Part shown: one piece after another, positions 26,101 through 37,721 of the stretch
Position numbering within the stretch: position 1 is the first letter of the stretch
How the letters are laid out: every line of letters begins with the position of its first letter
Origin: Serratia symbiotica str. 'Cinara cedri'
Lineage (GTDB): Bacteria; Pseudomonadota; Gammaproteobacteria; Enterobacterales; Enterobacteriaceae
DNA length: 64,000 bases
Assembly (NCBI GenBank): GCA_000238975.1
Contig: CP002295.1
Coordinates: forward strand, 1 to 64,000
Direction: 5' to 3'
The notes under the pieces: generated by a model
What the model was told of the DNA's origin: nothing
What the model saw: only the letters and a program-made list of their open reading frames with translations
Database searches by the model: none
Made by a program: the position numbers and the translations under genes

Positions 26101-28521
26101 TTAGCTGTCTATGGTGAGTTTAATTGCTGGTGTAATTAAAACACTTAGTATTGTATAAATCTTAATGAGATGCTCACGTATAGTGTCACTAGTATGATTA
26201 GTATCATTAATATCATTCATATAACCCTTTTCACGCAGCATAGTTATTAAGGATGCTAATATTTCTTTATCAAAAAATTCTGTTATGTTAATATTATGTA
26301 TTTTTGATAAATTTTCTGCTATAATACGACTTTTTTTCTCTAGTGCTAGACGGGCGATACTTGGGTTAGTGCTTAATATTGATATAATAATAGCATAACA
26401 TTGCAGGTTTTTACGTACGCTAGCAGCTAGTAATTTTAATGTATATATACGAGGTATATTCAATGTTATATCATCATGATCACGATATATTAATTTTTGA
26501 CGAATCATCTCTTTGATAAGTTTTTGTAGTGCTTCTTCCAAACATTCTTGTCCATAGTGTAGAAATAATTCAGCTTTTAACATAGGATAAATTAGGTTAA
26601 TTTGCCGCAGTAACTCGCTTAGTGATACTTTACCGTAATTTATTACTATGGCAGCAATCAGTGCAGGAAGTACTAGCAGGTGGTGAATATTATTACGGTA
26701 ATACTTCATAAGTGTGGATTGCTTGTGTGATAATATAATAATATCATCTGTATTATTTTTAGTTATCATGAACATTTTCATTTTTAGCGCATGATTTAAT
26801 AATTCATATGGTGTTTGATTTGGTACAGTGATACCATCAGAATAAGGTACATTACGCATTAGTTGTAAATAGCAATCAATTTGCTCAAGTAATTGCTTGC
26901 GAGTTAATAAATGTTGGTTAGCAGCTAGAAGTGCAGTAGAGCATAGATTTATAGCATTAGCTGCAGCAGCATTATTAATGCGTATCATGATTTTTTTTGC
27001 TAGATCATTTACTGCTGGTATTAGCCAGTTTGGACGTTGGAACTCAATAGTGTTTATTGATTGATGCCAATGTGGTACATTTTTGTTTAGGTAAGTCGTA
27101 AGTGATAGTGGATTACCAAAATTTACGTAACTCTGTCCTAGGTTACGCAATTTGCATAATCCTAGTAGCATCCGAAGTATTCCCTCTTTTTGCTTAGATG
27201 CTCCGTGCAATTCTTTAGTGTAAGTACTTACTTCAAGTATATGTTCGTAACCTATATAAATAGGCACTAAAGTTATCAGTTGAGTTTTGCTACGTAACAT
27301 TGCTTGGATAGTCATTAATAAAACACCTGTCTTTGGCTCTAGTAGGCGCCCTGTACGAGAACGGCCACCCTCTACAAAGTATTCTACTGAATAACCACAG
27401 GCGAACAACTCACTGAGGTATTCGCGGAATACTGTAGAGTATAGTTTATTACCTTTAAATGTACGGCGAATAAAAAATGCACCTAAGTGTCGAAAGATTG
27501 GGCCAGCCGGCCAAAAATTTAGGTTAATGCCTGCTGCAATATGAGGTGGTACTAAACCTTGATGGTATATCACATAGGATAGTAATAAATAATCCATGTG
27601 ACTACGATGGCATGGTATATAGACTATTTTATGGCCATTTTGTGCTAATTGACGCACTGTATTAGCATTAGTAACGTTAATGCCTTCGTATAATCGATTC
27701 CATGTCCAGCTTAATATGCGATCAAAAAGATGTATGGCTTTGTAGGAAAAATTAGCCGCAATCTCTTCCATTAACGTGATAGCGTTTTGTTGGGCTTTTT
27801 TTAGAGAAATTTTTTTATTATGTGCTTCATCTTCTATTGCTCTTTCTATTGCTTTAGAAGCAAGCAGTTTAATAAATAAATTATGATGCGTTGTTAATTT
27901 AGGGCCGACTGCAGCTAGTCGTTGACGTGAAAAGTGTATACGTGCTACTCGCGCTAGTTTTTGTGCAATATATTTATCTGTTCCATATATGGATGCTATA
28001 TAACTAAGTGAAATCTTATTAGAGAAATATATAAAGCTATCACGACCAAGCCATAGTACGGTTAATAATTTATTAAGCCTATTAAATAGGTATAGCTGTG
28101 TTCTACCTTCACTGCTTTGTTTAGGTGTGCGACCAAACATTACTGCAACTAGAAGTATGTTAATATTAAGATTTGGATTTTTGCAATGTAGCTCTAGATA
28201 TTTGCGGAATAGTTTTATTGACTCTCCTTTTAGCGTGTAATGATGATATTGGTCTGGGTTATTGTCAATAAATAAGTAGCTTGGGAGTGTATTACCGTCA
28301 ACTGTCAATTGTGATAGAGGATCGGGCAGATTGTGTATGAGGCACTGAGTGCGTAGTGTTATTAAATCCACTGTAGAATTATAAGGTAAAACATATAAAA
28401 TTGGTTTTAATGGATTTATTCTTAATTCTTTAATTGGATTTGAAGGTATAAGATTGCTTTTTACTAAAAATTTTAGTATTAAATTTAATAACTTGTAATA
28501 TATTTTATGCCAACCTGCCAT
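26101..28521 (-). CDS. plsB: Glycerol-3-phosphate acyltransferase
   Basis: PlsB acylates sn-glycerol-3-phosphate at position 1, the first step of phospholipid synthesis at the inner membrane. The 806-aa product (E. coli 807) carries the acyltransferase motif HRSHMD (about 305-310), [20 protein letters not shown] and [13 protein letters not shown]. The start [14 protein letters not shown] matches E. coli [14 protein letters not shown]. It lies convergent with the ubiA remnant and divergent from the dgkA remnant, as in E. coli. Confidence 0.96.
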   Translation of the reverse strand: MAGWHKIYYKLLNLILKFLVKSNLIPSNPIKELRINPLKPILYVLPYNSTVDLITLRTQCLIHNLPDPLSQLTVDGNTLPSYLFIDNNPDQYHHYTLKGESIKLFRKYLELHCKNPNLNINILLVAVMFGRTPKQSSEGRTQLYLFNRLNKLLTVLWLGRDSFIYFSNKISLSYIASIYGTDKYIAQKLARVARIHFSRQRLAAVGPKLTTHHNLFIKLLASKAIERAIEDEAHNKKISLKKAQQNAITLMEEIAANFSYKAIHLFDRILSWTWNRLYEGINVTNANTVRQLAQNGHKIVYIPCHRSHMDYLLLSYVIYHQGLVPPHIAAGINLNFWPAGPIFRHLGAFFIRRTFKGNKLYSTVFREYLSELFACGYSVEYFVEGGRSRTGRLLEPKTGVLLMTIQAMLRSKTQLITLVPIYIGYEHILEVSTYTKELHGASKQKEGILRMLLGLCKLRNLGQSYVNFGNPLSLTTYLNKNVPHWHQSINTIEFQRPNWLIPAVNDLAKKIMIRINNAAAANAINLCSTALLAANQHLLTRKQLLEQIDCYLQLMRNVPYSDGITVPNQTPYELLNHALKMKMFMITKNNTDDIIILSHKQSTLMKYYRNNIHHLLVLPALIAAIVINYGKVSLSELLRQINLIYPMLKAELFLHYGQECLEEALQKLIKEMIRQKLIYRDHDDITLNIPRIYTLKLLAASVRKNLQCYAIIISILSTNPSIARLALEKKSRIIAENLSKIHNINITEFFDKEILASLITMLREKGYMNDINDTNHTSDTIREHLIKIYTILSVLITPAIKLTIDS

Positions 28522-28689
28522 AATTACATGAAGCCTCTTATTAGCAATGCGTCACAAACCTAATAGAAATAAAGTATTAGATTTTATAGTGTTAGAAAAG
28601 AGCCTATATAATAAATTAATCCTAGCTCTTTTATAAATATTTATCTAAGAGAGATGTTGTTATATAATAAACTAAATACTTTGTTAGGT

Positions 28690-29060
28690 TTATGTTATTA
28701 AACATCTATCTCTACTTATACAGTACTGATAGGTTAGCGTGTTAGGATAATGTAGTATTTCGTCAGGAATTATTAATTGCAATATAAGCTACTATACTTG
28801 ATATTGCACTGCGCGTAGTGCAATAGTGTGTATTGTATTAGATATATTCACGTAGTTATTGCTAATTTTTTAGGTTTGCGGTAGCACTCTAGATAGGTAT
28901 TTAATAAATACCCAACATTGCTTGTTAAAAGGAATAATATCATTGTAGTAGAGATATTACTGGTAAGTATAATATATTTTTGTGTTTAATTTAATTTTAT
29001 TGCAAATAATAATTTTATTGAAGTATTTTATTTTATTTTATTTATGCTGCATTTTTAACT
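28690..29060 (+). pseudogene. dgkA: dgkA pseudogene (diacylglycerol kinase)
   Basis: Near 28757 the frame reads VVFRQELLIAI, a stop, then ATILDIALRVV. This resembles AAFRQEGVAVLLAVV and LDVDAITRVLL. Downstream, STLDRYLINTQHCLLK resembles AVVDRIGSEYHELSGR. Upstream, RLACxDNVV resembles GLRAAWINEAA with W changed to a stop. Position and strand, divergent from plsB, match E. coli. The enzyme recycles diacylglycerol to phosphatidate. Confidence 0.75.
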
Positions 29061-30805
29061 TAAAAGTATCTGTTTCATTATAACATATTTGTACGATAGA
29101 ATAGAGATAATGTACAGGTATTAACTACTATATAGTAGTAACTATATAACTTAATTTATTATTATATTTTGTGCAAAAGCAAATGTCCTCTATGTAATGA
29201 TATAGATATGTGTTTAGGGTTTTTCTTATAAAATTTTACTTAAAATACCTAGGTATTAGTTTTTAAAAAGATGATTTCATTATTTATAGTTATACCTGCA
29301 TTAAACGATAACTAAAGGATAACTAAGAGGATGCATTTCTTACTAGTCATGCAAAGCTGGAGTTGCTATTTATTAAGTAGTATATTAATTTAAAGGACAC
29401 TATGGGGTACCTTTTGTTTAAAAATATGCATATTTGTATTATAATTTATTGATATCTTTATGCTTAACGTTATAATTTGGGGTATTGGTTTGTTAGTGAT
29501 AAACAAGATTAAGAATATCATTTATGATTCAATTATAGAGCGCACTGTTAAGATATAGTTATTGTTAATATCTTTAAGAAATAAGATAGTTAAAGTAATA
29601 TCATAATATAATGTATTTAAATTAATGGTTATGAATTTTTATTAGCAAGATTTAATTTTCTAGGTTTTAGTAGCAGGTATTATCCTTAATTGTAAGTTTC
29701 CGTAAGTTTCAAAATCACATCAATTATTGTCTTTTTATTTACTGGTTTTAAGCTTTTTTATTTTTGTTTTATCTACTTTATGTGCTAATTATATGACTAT
29801 GAATGTATGGTAAAATGTTTTCTATTTCTTTAGTTTATATATAAATATTTTGTTTATTTGTTAATACGTAATTTACTAAAAAATTAATTCATTGATATAT
29901 TCCGCTATCTTAATATTTATTTAATGGTATAACTATTATTTGATCAATAATGTATAAGTGATTAAATAATAATTTATTAAAATAGTTAGTGCACATATGG
30001 CTTAGTCCTGTTTTTACTAAAGATATATATATTTCGTGTTATTTGTTTTTATTTATAATTTTTATAAAAAATTATAACATGACTATTTTAGCAAATAATT
30101 ATTTTAATATTGGTAATTATTATGTGCTAATCTATCCAGTTATTGAGTAATAAGTAAGATATTTAGTATTTATTTTTAAGATAAAATATAGGTATTATGT
30201 TTATAAATATTTACCATGTACAGTATTTTAAAAGTACTAAGCCAATAAGTACTTATTTTAGTGCTTGGTGTGAAGAATGTGATTACTGTTTAGTGGTTAT
30301 TTATACTATATACTATACTAAGTATTTTATTAATTATGGAGTTTAGCTAGTATATGTAAATAGCAGTTCAGTGATTGCGATTTAATAATATATAATATAT
30401 TATTAAAGTAAGTAAACAAAAGTAATACACATGTCTAGACATTAGTGACTAATGCTGTAGTTGATAAAATATATTAATTGTACGCTAATGTTGATTTTTA
30501 TAAAAATATTATTTTTATTATTATGGTTATAATGATATTTCATATATTATGTTTTTATATGTCTTGATAGCTAATAGGTAGTGAGGTATTTAATTTTAAT
30601 AAATTTTATCTTTTATTATCGCTCTATTTTAGAGGGCTTTATTGAGATGATTGCAGTATATTCTTATTATATAGATAATGCGTAAGTAGGATAGATACAG
30701 TAAGATTCCTCCAAAATAAATCTTTAATGGAGTATGTTTTTTTTGTTATTGTTTTTAGTGAGTAGTTATCATTCTAGTCTCTAATATTATTTTAGCCTTA
30801 TATTT
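29061..30805. other. Unrecognised decayed DNA between dgkA and metK remnants
   Basis: About 1.7 kb holds no readable gene on either strand. lexA follows dgkA in E. coli, but I could not align it. A boundary between two syntenic blocks (plsB-dgkA and metK-endA-gshB) must fall here. Confidence 0.4.
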
Positions 30806-31960
30806 ATTAGTCTAATATTATTTACTATGTTCAGTAATATTTGCAATATTTTATAAAAATATAGTGATAGATGTTTTCATGAAGTTGTATTTTTTTTTCT
30901 AAAAGATGGTGCTAAAAGGAATGTGAAATTCAAAAGAATATTATAAGAATTAGTGTTAATAGTAATAGTAGTATTTACCTATTAATGTTTAAAGTTATTA
31001 AAGGAAAATTTAAGGTTTTTATAAAGAAATTTAGACACTATTACTTATTTTTTATGCTGCTATTATAGGTATATGTATTGTTATGTTCTCATCTTTAACA
31101 CAGATAGATAGGGTGTAGATCGTATACTTGTATGATGCTATCTACAAAGTAAGCACTAAATCTTGTGCTATATTTTTAGAGTTTTTCTTACGCACTTAGT
31201 GTTATATTTAGCTATTCAGTAAAAAGTGATCATAAATACATAGCATAAAGGTATGCGCATTGGTTAACCAAAATTATGATATAATATGTAGTTATTAGTG
31301 GATAGTAATATGTAGTTATTAGTGGGTAGTGGGTTTTAGTTGAGTTGGGTAGTGGGTTCTAGTTGAGTTAGTCTGTAGCCCTCTGAATAGAAGAATGTGA
31401 AGTAGGTTTTATGTACTGATAATGTTTTATTTTTATAACGACAAACTCGGTACTTCTAGTTGTTTTGGGGTTAATTATATATTTCACGGTTAGTGTAGTT
31501 GTTCAGTATACATTAATAAATTTTACTGGATAGTTGAATGTATCGCAAGTACTATTTTAGCTAAAAAATTAATTTTAATAAAATTAAAACAAATTAATGA
31601 TGCATTAATATCTATATATGTTGCTTAAATAATAGCGTTATTTTTTATAGATTAAAGTAAAATATTCTATATATACAATAAATATATTTTTTATTTTATA
31701 TATATTTCAGTTATCTAAAAATATTGATATTAATTCAATAAAATATAATAGTATTATTTATTACAATAGCAACAATATTGGGTATTGTATTTTTATATTA
31801 GCAACAATAGTAATTGTAATACTGTATTATATTTTTAGATTTAATAAGTAATTTAGTTGTGCATTAATAAATACTTTAATTAAAAAGTAAATTATTTATA
31901 ATAAATCATCTAATTATTATAAAAGATTATATTGATGGATATTTGTATATATATTTAAAT
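30806..31960 (+). pseudogene. metK: metK pseudogene (S-adenosylmethionine synthetase)
   Basis: Near 30818, LFTMFSNICNI, then one stop before KYSD, resembles LFTSESVSEGH and DKIAD. Near 31030, KFRHYYLFFM resembles EIGYVHSDM. At 31074, CIVMFSSLTQ resembles CAVLSAIGKQ, followed by GVDR (GVDRADPL) and ILCYI for MFGYA. Near 31349, VVGSS, stop, VSL resembles VVGIDAVVL. Near 31430, FITTNSVLLVV resembles FINPTGRFVIG. There are many stops and a nested tandem duplication. The order metK-endA-rsmE-gshB agrees with E. coli. Another metK copy elsewhere cannot be excluded. Confidence 0.78.
31283..31369 (+). repeat. Nested tandem duplications in metK remnant
   Basis: A 24-bp unit occurs twice (31283-31306 and 31307-31330, one mismatch). 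Overlapping its end, a 23-bp unit rich in GGGT occurs twice (31324-31346 and 31347-31369, one mismatch). The second pair duplicates the codons matching the MetK VGIDAV region. Confidence 0.93.
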
Positions 31961-32287
31961 AATATTTTATACCTGAAGATATAAATTTTTATTTAGACTG
32001 GTCATGTCTTCTTAAAGATAATAATTTCTTATAACTAAGCAACTGAGTTATTTTTAATATTCATATATTATAAATCGATATTTTATACTATGAATGATAG
32101 TGCTAACTTATCTTCACTTATAAAGAATATTAAATATCATAATAGTAGTGGTTATTAGTAGTGATAGTAATAGGATAAGTTTTTAGAAAATGTTTAGCAT
32201 ATTTTAATTTATGTATTTATCATTATTGCCTAGAATAGGCAATATATGTATGATAATATACAATGCAGTACATAACTGAGAATATAG
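31961..32287. other. Short decayed interval before endA remnant
   Basis: About 330 AT-rich bases. galP and sprT lie here in E. coli, but the space is too small and nothing is recognisable, so deletion is inferred. Confidence 0.4.
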
Positions 32288-32930
32288 TTATATATAACTA
32301 TATACTCATTAATATCTTGATTATTATTTATCTATTACATAGGTAATATATATTTTCTTTTCGTAGTATCTATCATTAAATAAATATTTTTATGATCAAT
32401 TAATTATTCATATGTAACTATCAAAGTAATATAATATAAAAATTTTGATACATATATCACTGATTTGAACTCACGCATGCTAAAGTTATTAATTATAAAA
32501 ATTAAAGAAAGATATATAGTATAATAACCATTTTATTTCTTTCCGGACAGGTGGATACGCATCTGTTTTATAGACTAATAAGCAATGTTTTAATATTACT
32601 ATTGATATTCTAAGAACTGAGAACAATGCCTTCTTTAGGCGCCATATCTATCTAATCACTGTAGATTAGACAGAATAAATTATATTAAATTTGTAGATGT
32701 TGATATAAAATTTAAAAGACACAGAAGTACTTATAGTAAGAGATAGGTGATATATGTATCATATCATAATGATAGGTATGTATTATTGAAGTAAATATAA
32801 AGATATTAAATACATGTATTGTATGGTAAGTGATCTGTGATAAATAGAATTTAAAGTATCGATATAGCTACTTAATAATTTTAAGTACCTAGTTATTTAG
32901 TATTTATTCGACTAATGATTACAGTATTAA
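32288..32930 (+). pseudogene. endA: endA pseudogene (periplasmic DNA endonuclease I)
   Basis: Near 32438, KILIHISLI followed by a stop and THAC resembles KINWQGKKG...LQSC of EndA. Near 32535, PFYFFPD resembles PAWQFGH, and IRICFID then two stops resembles QRQCWQDGG. Near 32625, MPSLGAIS resembles QPSVGEVN. Near 32735, VRDR resembles MRDQ. Near 32815, LNTC...CDK resembles WNKM...CER. The remnant lies directly before rsmE, as in E. coli. Confidence 0.72.
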
Positions 32931-32989
32931 CTATATTTACAGTATTATTAAAAGTTCAAAGATTATATTATTAAGGATATATAGTTTAT

Positions 32990-33895
32990 TATAGTGCCTT
33001 GCATAAAGTAGAATGAGAAGATAATGTAGTGAAATAGATGCTATCTATCAACATACGTGTAGCAAATAATATACATAATAGAATTGCTTAGATGCTAAAG
33101 TTATCAATGGGTATAATTTGTATATTGTGATAATTATGCAACGATCCTAATTAGGCGTGTAGCTAACTGATAAACGTAAGGATATTGTCAAGATTATTGA
33201 TTGCTATCTAGTTAAATCTTAGATGGATATCTTTTTTAATGTATTAATCAGGTGATTGATATATTGATATATTAGTAGATTGCATTATTGGTAATTGTTC
33301 TTTTTTAAAAAAAATAATTCTTATTGCGTAACATTGACAATTAATACATATAAATTGATGCATATATTTAGTTAGGATCTTCTAATATAAAATATATATA
33401 TTTCTTAATGCTATTTGAGAAGAATGACTTGAGTAGTCATAGATCTATATTTTAGTTAAGTGTTTTTGTATCTGAAGAAGGTTAAGAAAAAAGAGCATTT
33501 ATTTTTTTAAAATTTACTTAGTTAAGCATCAATTATCTAAATATCAATTGTATTATATTAGTGTTTTTACTAATACTAGAGTTTTATACTCTTAGAAAGT
33601 ATCTTAAAAAGATAGTATTAATAAAATTTTCATCATTATTTTTGAATAATTAACCTACAACAATATTCTTAAAGTTTATGTATAGATGTAATAAGTAGCA
33701 TAAATAACTAAATTTAGTATCATAAATAATGAAATTTATATTCATTTACCAGCATAGCATAAATGCCTTATTGTAATTATGTTATACCTCATTGCTTACC
33801 GCTTACTAACTAGACTAGAAGATTATTTCGTACTAAGCAACTATGATAACTAACGACTATAAATTCAATGATAGTTATTGTCATTTGATAAGTCG
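32990..33895 (+). pseudogene. rsmE: rsmE pseudogene (16S rRNA m3U1498 methyltransferase)
   Basis: Near 33059, VANNIHNRIA, stop, M resembles AANHIGRVLRM. Near 33138, LCNDPN, stop, ACS resembles LFDGSNQVFD. Near 33190, VKIIDCYLVKS resembles VKVLEGQIDDR. At the end, LFRTKQL resembles VLRTETT. The remnant stops about 30 bp before gshB, where rsmE sits in E. coli. RsmE uses S-adenosylmethionine. Confidence 0.65.
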
Positions 33896-33925
33896 ATTTT
33901 GAAAGTTCAGGTTAAAGGAGTAAAA

Positions 33926-34876
33926 ATGATTAAGCTCGGTATTGTGATGGATCCTATTATGTCCATTAATTTTAAGAAAGACACTAGTTTTGCTATGCTG
34001 CTCGAGGCACAGCGTAGAGACTGGGAACTATACTATATGGAAATGAAAGATCTCTATTTGCATGCTAATGAGGGTCGTGCAAGTATGAAGCGATTGAGTG
34101 TAAAAGATAGCCAGGATAGCTGGTATAGCTTTTTAGCTGAACAGGATTTAGCTTTACATGATCTTGATGTGATCTTAATGCGTAAAGACCCGCCGTTCAA
34201 TATTGAATATATCTATATAACTTATATACTAGAGTGCGCAGAGGCTAAAGGTGTGTTAGTAGTTAATAAGCCCCAAAGTCTGCGTGACTCAAATGAGAAG
34301 TTATTTACCACCTGCTTCCCTGAGCTTATACCTAGTACTTTAGTTAGTTGTAATACAGAAAAGATTCGTCATTTTCATCAGCAGCATGGTGATATAATCC
34401 TTAAACCACTAGATCGTATGGGTGGAGCATCAATCTTTCGTGTACAGCAGAAAGACCCAAATTTATCAGTAATTATTGAAACTATGACTAAAAATGGTAC
34501 ACAATTTTGTATTGCGCAGAGTTTTTTACCAGCAATTCAGGAGGGCGATAAACGTATCTTAGTAATTGATGGTGAACCCATACCTTACTGTTTAGCTCGT
34601 ATTCCTGCCCACGGTGAAACTAGAGGAAACTTGTCCGCTGGCGGTCACTATGAAGCACGACCATTAAGTAAAAGTGACTGGAAAATAGCTGATCTAGTGG
34701 CTCCAAAGTTAAAAGAAAAAGAGTTAATTTTTGCTGGTTTAGATGTAATCGGTGACCGTTTAACTGAAATTAATGTCACTAGTCCTACTTGTGTGCGTGA
34801 AATTGAAGCATCTTTTTCAATACCTATTACTGGTATGTTAATGGAAGCAATAGAAAGGCGTCTATTATTGAAATAA
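33926..34876 (+). CDS. gshB: Glutathione synthetase
   Basis: GshB joins gamma-glutamylcysteine and glycine using ATP. From the ATG at 33926 the product is 316 aa, the E. coli length, starting MIKLGIVMDPI, with AAAGGAG at 33914-33920. The upstream in-frame ATG at 33878 is rejected as overlapping rsmE remnant. The ATP-grasp features DVILMRKDPPF, VNKPQSLRD and TEINVTSPTC are intact. Two oddities: the glycine-rich segment normally LDGMGGASIFR reads LDRMGGASIFR, and the flexible-loop sequence AGGRGEPRPL reads AGGHYEARPL. Confidence 0.94.
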   Translation: MIKLGIVMDPIMSINFKKDTSFAMLLEAQRRDWELYYMEMKDLYLHANEGRASMKRLSVKDSQDSWYSFLAEQDLALHDLDVILMRKDPPFNIEYIYITYILECAEAKGVLVVNKPQSLRDSNEKLFTTCFPELIPSTLVSCNTEKIRHFHQQHGDIILKPLDRMGGASIFRVQQKDPNLSVIIETMTKNGTQFCIAQSFLPAIQEGDKRILVIDGEPIPYCLARIPAHGETRGNLSAGGHYEARPLSKSDWKIADLVAPKLKEKELIFAGLDVIGDRLTEINVTSPTCVREIEASFSIPITGMLMEAIERRLLLK

Positions 34877-35036
34877 TTTGTAATATTAGTAAAAATATTT
34901 TGTCATTACAACTGATTGTGAGGTCAATGTTGAAGCATAGGTCCGACTATAGCTTGAAAGGTTACTAATATGATTGCATACTAGTGGTTATTTTAATTGA
35001 TTCCTTATTAATTACTTTAATGTATTTATTATATTT

Positions 35037-35600
35037 ATGAATCTACAGAATCATTTTTTAATTGCTATGCCATCACTTCAGTCGTCTTGCTTCACACAAT
35101 CAGTAATTTATATCTGTGAGCATAATGAAAAAGGTGCTATTGGGTTAGTTATTAATAAGCCACTAGAGCAATACACATTAGCTATGGTATTAAGTAAACT
35201 GAAAATTATGCCGCATACGTTGTATTCATCTATTAACCTAGAAAAACCAGTATTTGCTGGCGGTCCATTAGCTCGTAACTGTAGCTTTATTTTACATACT
35301 CCATCCCAAAATTTTCATTATAGTATGGCTCTTTCAGAGCAAACTATGATTACCACGTCTAAAGATGTTTTAGAAACACTAGGTACTCCGGAGCAGCCAG
35401 ACGATATGTTAGTAGCTTTAGGTTATACTGGTTGGGGGTCAGGGCAACTAGAGCAGGAAGTATTAAAAAATTTTTGGCTAACTCTTAAAGCTGATAATGA
35501 TATTATTTTTCATACGTCAATTGCCGAACGTTGGTATACGGCTGCTAATCGTCTAGGTATAGATATTCATGTTATAGCGAATTATGTAGGACATGCTTAA
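35037..35600 (+). CDS. yqgE: YqgE/AlgH family protein
   Basis: This 187-aa protein has the same length as E. coli YqgE. It contains [33 protein letters not shown], the GGPL motif and [15 protein letters not shown]. The family (UPF0301, AlgH) has no settled biochemical role. It is coupled to ruvX by a TAATG overlap of one base, and the gshB-yqgE-yqgF order is standard. There is no clear Shine-Dalgarno before the ATG. Confidence 0.93.
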   Translation: MNLQNHFLIAMPSLQSSCFTQSVIYICEHNEKGAIGLVINKPLEQYTLAMVLSKLKIMPHTLYSSINLEKPVFAGGPLARNCSFILHTPSQNFHYSMALSEQTMITTSKDVLETLGTPEQPDDMLVALGYTGWGSGQLEQEVLKNFWLTLKADNDIIFHTSIAERWYTAANRLGIDIHVIANYVGHA

Positions 35601-36022
35601 TGGGTGTTCGTACTGTTATTGCTTTTGATTTTGGTAGTAAAAGTATTGGCTCGGCAATTGGCCATGAGTTAACGGGCTGCGCTCATGCATTGGCAGCCTT
35701 TAAGGCGCATGATGGTTCACCGGATTGGCAGAAAGTTGCCAAACTATTAGAAGAGTGGCAGCCAGATATAGTAGTAGTTGGTTTACCGTTTAATATGGAT
35801 GGTAGCGAGCAGTGGACTACTAGGCAGGCACGTAAGTTTGCTAGTCAAATACATGGTCGTTTTAGTATTAAGACTGTCTATCATGATGAACGTTTAAGTA
35901 CTGTAGAGGCTCGCGCAAAATTGTTTGCTCATGGTGGTTTTCGTGCTCTAAATAAGAGCAGTATAGATTCCGTCTCAGCGGTAGTAATTTTAGAAAGTTG
36001 GCTTGAATGTCAGCAAAGCTAG
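35600..36022 (+). CDS. ruvX: Putative pre-16S rRNA nuclease YqgF/RuvX
   Basis: The family is an RNase H-like fold, implicated in 16S rRNA 5' maturation. The 140-aa product (E. coli 138) has the acidic active-site pattern [10 protein letters not shown] near the N-terminus, [10 protein letters not shown] and [10 protein letters not shown], with a final [14 protein letters not shown]. The ATG overlaps the yqgE stop by one base, so translation is probably coupled. Confidence 0.93.
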   Translation: MGVRTVIAFDFGSKSIGSAIGHELTGCAHALAAFKAHDGSPDWQKVAKLLEEWQPDIVVVGLPFNMDGSEQWTTRQARKFASQIHGRFSIKTVYHDERLSTVEARAKLFAHGGFRALNKSSIDSVSAVVILESWLECQQS

Positions 36023-36399
36023 AATTATTTATTTCTTAATGATTTCATATTAGTTAACCTATATTGATCTCTTATTTTACTTTTTCTTAAAATATTAGCA
36101 TATTTTAATATTTGGCTTTTTGTAGCCATACTATTATGTTAATGTTTTTATCTTTAAATATCATGCTTTTAATAGTTCCTGTTAGGAACTAAAAGGTATT
36201 TGTTCTTTTCTTAATCCTTGTTTTAATAGCGGTTTTAATGGGTTAATCACTAACCATAAGCTATTAATCCATTGTATATGGATCTAATATTATTTTTATT
36301 TTAAATATTTTAATATAACTCTACGAGTTAGTTAGTTATTAAGTTATCGTTAGTGAATTATCTAGCGTATCTTATGTAGGGATAAATAGCGCTTAGTAA
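36023..36399. other. Intergenic after ruvX
   Basis: AT-rich DNA with a short hairpin near 36172-36192 (TAGTTCC/GGAACTA) but no T-tract. It may include the eroded 3' part of yggR on the minus strand. Nothing else is recognisable. Confidence 0.35.
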
Positions 36400-36870
36400 T
36401 CTCTAACTTAGTATTAAGGGTGCGATTAGTATAGTTATAATATTGTGTAATATTTCTGAGCAGAAGACATACTTTACCTTAGCTAAGGTTTATAATATTC
36501 AGTATAAAATATAATTCTTTGCAGTAATTGCTGATAACTAAGTTTATAACGCTAAATATTATGAATTAATATATTTAGTCTTCAAGTGGTGTTATAATGC
36601 ACTGTTTTTATAGTAGTTGGTCTTATTTATAAGTAATTAATGCTAAGGTAAAAGTAGCGGTATTATTGTTACCTGAATATAGGTTATTATTAAAATTAAG
36701 GTGTTTAAGAATGCAGGTAGAAAGTATTGCTTATCATGTCATCAGTATTAACTTTAAGGCTAAGTAGGTATTTGTATAGTATAATATTATAGATATTACT
36801 GTTCTAGTCTGCACAGATAGCTTGATTAGGCAGCTATGAGCTTAATGAAATGAGATAAATATTTATTTTG
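36400..36870 (-). pseudogene. yggR: Possible yggR pseudogene (PilT-like ATPase)
   Basis: On the complement, LSS, stop, LPNQAICAD (36808-36846) resembles the YggR start LSVKHNASDLHLCSA. About 340 bases further along its reading direction, a stop followed by GKVCLL (36466-36490) resembles the Walker A GSGKSTTL. The spacing, strand and place between ruvX and yggS fit the E. coli arrangement. The matches are short. Confidence 0.4.
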
Positions 36871-37014
36871 GGCGTAGTTTTTTTTATTATTGTTATTGAG
36901 TATAATGTGTTATTTATAGATAACATAGATGGATAGTTAGCGATAAGATCTGAGTGAGATAGTGTTGTATTTAATTTATTAACTAGTATTTATTATTTAC
37001 TCTATTAGGTTCTA

Positions 37015-37721
37015 TTATCTGTACTTTTGAAAAAATTGTGGAATGTCCAAAATTGTATTGCAATGATATCATAGGGTTATGCGTATTTGCTAAAGGAAGT
37101 AATTTTATTTGCTAGCAGTAAGAGTATAACTATAGCCATGCTTCATAAGGATATTATTGCAGGTCAAAGCATATTTGGTACAAATTATGTGCAAAAGGGG
37201 TAAATAAAATTCAATATTTTTCGGCTGTACCGGAGGTACGGTACTAGAGTGGTATTTTATTGGGCCGTTGCAATCAAATAAAAGTCATATGATAGCAGGA
37301 TATTTTTCTTGGTACCAGATAGTGGATAGAATGTGTATTACTAATAGGGTTAACGATCAGCGATCAGTATCTAACTATGCTAATACTTCTTAATCTGTGG
37401 ATCAAAGTAAATATCAATAATGAGCAGAGTAAGTCCGGCATTACACTGTATCAGTTATCGATTTTGTTTAGCTAAAGCAATTATTAGATTGCGTAATCTA
37501 AGGCTGTATAAGCCAATGGCTATGTCAGCAACAAAGGTGGTTTACTTACAGTCACGCGCTATGTTTGATCAAATGCATAATGCTTTTTATCATTGTGACA
37601 ACATTATTCATAGGTAGATACATTGTCGATGGGTATGACTAATGATATGTTTGAGGCTATTGCTATAGGCAGTACGATGGTGCGCATTCTTACTGTAATT
37701 TTTGGTCGTCTTTGTTATTGA
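37015..37721 (+). pseudogene. yggS: yggS pseudogene (PLP-binding YggS family)
   Basis: This is a very clear remnant. EVILFASSK resembles EITLLAVSK. GQSIFGTNYVQKG resembles GQRQFGENYVQEG. LEWYFIGPLQSNKSHM resembles LEWHFIGPLQSNKSRL. LAKAIIRLRNLRLYKPMAM resembles LAAAVAELPRLRLRGLMAI. DTLSMGMTNDMFEAIAIGS resembles DTLSLGMSDDMEAAIAAGS. Stops and frameshifts separate the blocks. YggS proteins are involved in PLP and amino-acid homeostasis. The open stretch 37420-37617 is part of this relic. Confidence 0.92.

Noticed and set aside
28803-28824. Hairpin ATTGCACT/AGTGCAAT taken as a possible terminator or small RNA
   Set aside because: It falls within the dgkA relic (LDIALRVV block) and lacks a T-tract.
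31283-31369. Repeats considered as a CRISPR-like array
   Set aside because: Only two copies of each unit, no regular spacers, no cas genes; they are simple tandem duplications.
32470-32490. GATTTGAACTC resembling a tRNA T-arm on the minus strand
   Set aside because: The T-stem does not pair and no cloverleaf can be drawn; the sequence is part of the endA relic.
32535-32640. First read as a fragment of metK (VDxxxxY motif)
   Set aside because: The endA alignment is longer and colinear (QRQCWQDGG, QPSVGEVN), and a better metK relic lies at 30806-31960.
37420-37617. 65-codon frame as a new small gene
   Set aside because: Its translation aligns with YggS (LAKAIIRLRNLRLYKPMAM), so it is a piece of that pseudogene.
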